A stretch of 6,869 bases of DNA, taken from NCBI GenBank assembly GCA_903922545.1, contig CAIXUE010000148.1, positions 1-6,869 on the forward strand. The letters run 5' to 3'. A model generated the notes under the pieces. It was not told the origin of the DNA, ran no database searches, and saw nothing but the letters and a program-made list of their open reading frames with translations. The stretch comes from an uncultured Alphaproteobacteria bacterium. Its GTDB lineage: Bacteria > Pseudomonadota > Alphaproteobacteria > Micropepsales > Micropepsaceae. The position numbers and the translations under genes were made by a program. Within the stretch, counting starts at the first letter, position 1; every line of letters starts with the position of its first letter. Below, in pieces: positions 5,285 to 6,869 of the stretch.

Positions 5285-5314
5285 AAAAAGGCCGCTCTTA
5301 CGAGCGGCCTTTTT
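5285..5314. terminator. Bidirectional rho-independent terminator between dps and DUF6491-like gene
   Basis: AAAAA, then an 8-bp perfect stem GGCCGCTC/GAGCGGCC with loop TTAC, then TTTTT. It is symmetrical, so it ends transcription from both convergent genes. It lies 15 nt after the dps stop and 17 nt after the stop of the opposing gene. Confidence 0.95.
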
Positions 5315-5331
5315 ATGTTCGATGCGAAAGA

Positions 5332-5667
5332 TCAGCCACGCGGCGCAGGAGTCATCGCCGTGAATTTTCCCAAAGTGCAGATCTGCCCGGACTGAAGCAC
5401 CTTCATGCCCGGTTCATTGTCGCACACCGTGTCGGCATGCACTGTCCAGGCAAAGCCATTGAACCAGGCATCCGGACAGGAACCCTGAAGATCATTGCGC
5501 CAGATTTTGCCGTCCCGCATTTCAAAGGTGACGGACGTGCCGTCCTTGGCCACATCACTGCTCTTGATATTCTTGACCGTCAGGCAGACGGCCGGATCGG
5601 CAAAAGCCGGCGCAGCCGCCGGCACGGCAAGGCCCGCCACGATCACAACTGACACCAAGCGCGTCAT
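5332..5667 (-). CDS. Secreted DUF6491-like protein
   Basis: Encodes 111 residues. Seen: signal peptide (1-23, cleavage after AFA before DPAVC), then a compact domain with Cys at 28, 64, 82 and 97, suitable for two disulfides in the periplasm. The pattern CLTVKNI (28-34), FEMRDGKIWRNDL (48-60), SCPD (63-66) and the final GQICTLGKF (94-102) resembles the DUF6491 family of small exported proteobacterial proteins of unknown function. The family name is from memory and moderately sure. The ATG at 5667 is chosen over the in-frame ATG at 5679 because GGAGA stands 5 nt before it. A sigma-70-like promoter lies upstream. It is convergent with dps and divergent from thrS. A long open frame continuing upstream antisense to thrS is not part of the gene. 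Confidence 0.82.
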   Translation of the reverse strand: MTRLVSVVIVAGLAVPAAAPAFADPAVCLTVKNIKSSDVAKDGTSVTFEMRDGKIWRNDLQGSCPDAWFNGFAWTVHADTVCDNEPGMKVLQSGQICTLGKFTAMTPAPRG

Positions 5668-5672
5668 CTTTG

Positions 5673-5677
5673 TCTCC
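5673..5677 (-). promoter_or_regulatory. Ribosome binding site selecting the start at 5667
   Basis: The minus strand reads GGAGA 5 nt before the ATG at 5667. The other in-frame ATG (5679) overlaps this site and has only a poor GGGGC upstream. Confidence 0.55.
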
Positions 5678-5695
5678 ATTTCTGCCCCGCCCTGC

Positions 5696-5724
5696 ATTGT
5701 CTGCCTGCCGGGAGCGGCACTCAA
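5696..5724 (-). promoter_or_regulatory. Candidate sigma-70-type promoter of the DUF6491-like gene
   Basis: Minus strand TTGAGT (5724-5719), 17-nt spacer, GACAAT (5701-5696). Four of six bases match in each box, at ideal spacing. Predicted leader is about 20 nt to the ATG at 5667. For thrS on the other strand I found no convincing promoter. Confidence 0.4.
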
Positions 5725-5822
5725 GGCTCGGAAGGGCCGGAAAACGGCGTAAAATAACCCCCAAAATGGCAAAGGTTGCGGTGCGGGGCCGCAAAACGCT
5801 AAGGAAGTCCGGCATTTTTGCT

Positions 5823-5827
5823 GGAGA
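5823..5827 (+). promoter_or_regulatory. Ribosome binding site for the GTG start of thrS
   Basis: GGAGA stands 5 nt before GTG at 5833. The first in-frame ATG (codon 19) lies within the TGS domain, so GTG is the only start that preserves the domain. Confidence 0.7.
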
Positions 5828-5832
5828 ATCCC

Positions 5833-6869
5833 GTGTCCGCCGCCGCACAGCCGTCCATCACCATCACGTTGCCCGACGGCAAGACCATGACTTATCCGCG
5901 CGGCGTCACGGGCGGCGAGATCGCCGCCGCCATCGGCCCGGGCCTGGCCAAGGCGGCCCTGATCCTGGAAGTGAATGGCAAGGAATGGGACCTGTTCCGC
6001 CCCATCGAAGAAGACGCCCAGATCCGCATCATCACCAAGAAAGACGAAAAATCGCTGGAGCTGATCCGCCATGACGCGGCGCATCTTCTGGCCATGGCGG
6101 TGCAGGATCTTTATCCGGGCACACAGGTCACCATCGGCCCGGCGATCGAGGACGGCTTTTATTATGACTTTGCGCGCGAGACGCCCTTCACGCCCGAAGA
6201 TCTGCCCAAGATCGAAGCGCGCATGCATGAGATCGTCAAGGAAGCGCGCCCGACAAAGCGCGAAGTGTGGCCGCGCGCCAAGGCGGTGCAGCACTTCAAG
6301 GATATCGGCGAAGGCTTCAAGGCCGAACTGATTGAAAGCATTCCGTCCAACGAAGATGTCTCGATCTATTATCACGGCGACTGGCATGACCTGTGCCGCG
6401 GGCCGCATTTTCGCACCACCGCCGAAATCGGCGATGCCTTCGCCCTGACCAAGATCGCCGGCGCCTATTGGCGCGGCGATGCCAAGAACGCGCAGCTGCA
6501 GCGCATTTATGGCACCGCCTGGCGCGACAAGAAGGAACTGGAAGCCTATCTCAACCGCCTGGCGGAAGCCGAAAAGCGCGACCATCGCAAGCTGGGCCGC
6601 GAGATGGACCTGTTCCATATGCAGGAAGAAGCGGTGGGCCAGGTGTTCTGGCACCCCAACGGCCACACCCTGTACCGCACGCTGGAGAATTACATCCGCC
6701 GCCGCATCAGCACGGCCGGCTATAATGAAATCAAGACGCCGCTGTTGTTCGACCGCAAGCTGTGGGAACAGTCGGGCCATTGGGAAACCTTCCACCAGAG
6801 CATGTTCATCGCCGAGGTCGAGGATGAAAACCGCACTTTGGCCGTCAAGCCGATGAACTGCCCGGGCCA
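5833..6869 (+). CDS. thrS: Threonyl-tRNA synthetase, N-terminal part (runs off the window)
   Basis: The 345 complete codons seen are about half of a typical 640-660-residue enzyme; the gene continues beyond the window. It charges tRNA-Thr with threonine in the cytoplasm and edits mischarged Ser-tRNA-Thr. Seen: TGS domain (about 8-69, [14 protein letters not shown] start). Next is the editing (SAD) domain with zinc/catalytic residues His80 and His84 (HDAAH), and Cys188 and His192 (CRGPH), matching E. coli His73, His77, Cys182 and His186. Then comes the start of the class II catalytic core ([19 protein letters not shown], and YNEIKTPLL of motif 1). The window ends at KPMNCPG, whose Cys343 corresponds to the active-site zinc ligand Cys334 of E. 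coli. The start is GTG with GGAGA 5 nt upstream. The editing residues are all intact. Confidence 0.97.
   Translation, partial: MSAAAQPSITITLPDGKTMTYPRGVTGGEIAAAIGPGLAKAALILEVNGKEWDLFRPIEEDAQIRIITKKDEKSLELIRHDAAHLLAMAVQDLYPGTQVTIGPAIEDGFYYDFARETPFTPEDLPKIEARMHEIVKEARPTKREVWPRAKAVQHFKDIGEGFKAELIESIPSNEDVSIYYHGDWHDLCRGPHFRTTAEIGDAFALTKIAGAYWRGDAKNAQLQRIYGTAWRDKKELEAYLNRLAEAEKRDHRKLGREMDLFHMQEEAVGQVFWHPNGHTLYRTLENYIRRRISTAGYNEIKTPLLFDRKLWEQSGHWETFHQSMFIAEVEDENRTLAVKPMNCPG

Noticed and set aside
5480..5485. GGAAC on the plus strand inside the DUF6491-like gene
   Set aside because: No CGTT-like -10 at the required spacing and no plus-strand gene start nearby.
5750..5755. TAAAAT as a -10 box for thrS
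   Set aside because: No acceptable -35 at 16-18 nt upstream; a TTGCGG/GCTAAG pair at 5776-5803 is equally weak.
5332..6795. A 487-codon open frame on the minus strand spanning thrS and the DUF6491-like gene
   Set aside because: Its upstream three quarters are antisense to an unmistakable threonyl-tRNA synthetase; only the last 111 codons, with signal peptide and ribosome site, are a real gene.

Overview
The window looks like chromosomal DNA of a GC-rich alphaproteobacterium. The pointers are a DUF3297 protein, a DUF1993 protein, a DUF6491-like secreted protein, a Dps-type ferritin, many small Sec-exported proteins, and matches to the alphaproteobacterial general-stress (EcfG) promoter pattern GGAAC-N16/17-CGTT. 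I cannot name the genus; Rhizomicrobium/Micropepsaceae-like, sphingomonad or caulobacter relatives are all possible. No tRNA, rRNA, CRISPR array, insertion sequence or phage gene is visible.

Left part (1-2213), all genes on the minus strand: a secreted sialidase-fold/GH93-like glycoside hydrolase, a small secreted/membrane protein of 85 residues, a 43-residue lipoprotein, and a DUF3297 protein. Reading in the direction of transcription, the order is DUF3297, mini-lipoprotein, 85-residue protein, hydrolase.

Middle (2347-4566): a DUF1993 protein with a TTG start diverges from DUF3297 and ends at a strong terminator. It is followed by a sterol desaturase/fatty acid hydroxylase family membrane enzyme, which is tightly coupled to a 58-residue membrane protein. 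A bidirectional terminator separates this pair from a convergent Tyr/Gly- and His-rich lipoprotein.

Right part (4727-6869): a Dps gene diverges from the His-rich lipoprotein. A second bidirectional terminator separates dps from a convergent DUF6491-like secreted protein. That gene in turn diverges from thrS (threonyl-tRNA synthetase, GTG start), which runs off the window at the zinc-ligand motif MNCPG.

The most interesting signal is regulatory. The dps/lipoprotein intergenic region holds two overlapping, oppositely directed EcfG-like promoters, GAAAC-N16-CGTT (+) and GGAAC-N16-GGTT (-). A third match, GGAAC-N16-TGTT, lies before the 85-residue protein at almost the same distance from its start codon as the dps site. 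This suggests that dps and at least two unstudied envelope proteins belong to a general stress regulon. I see no clear evidence of a completely new multi-gene system. The best leads are the small, easily overlooked genes (43, 58 and 85 residues) and their promoters.
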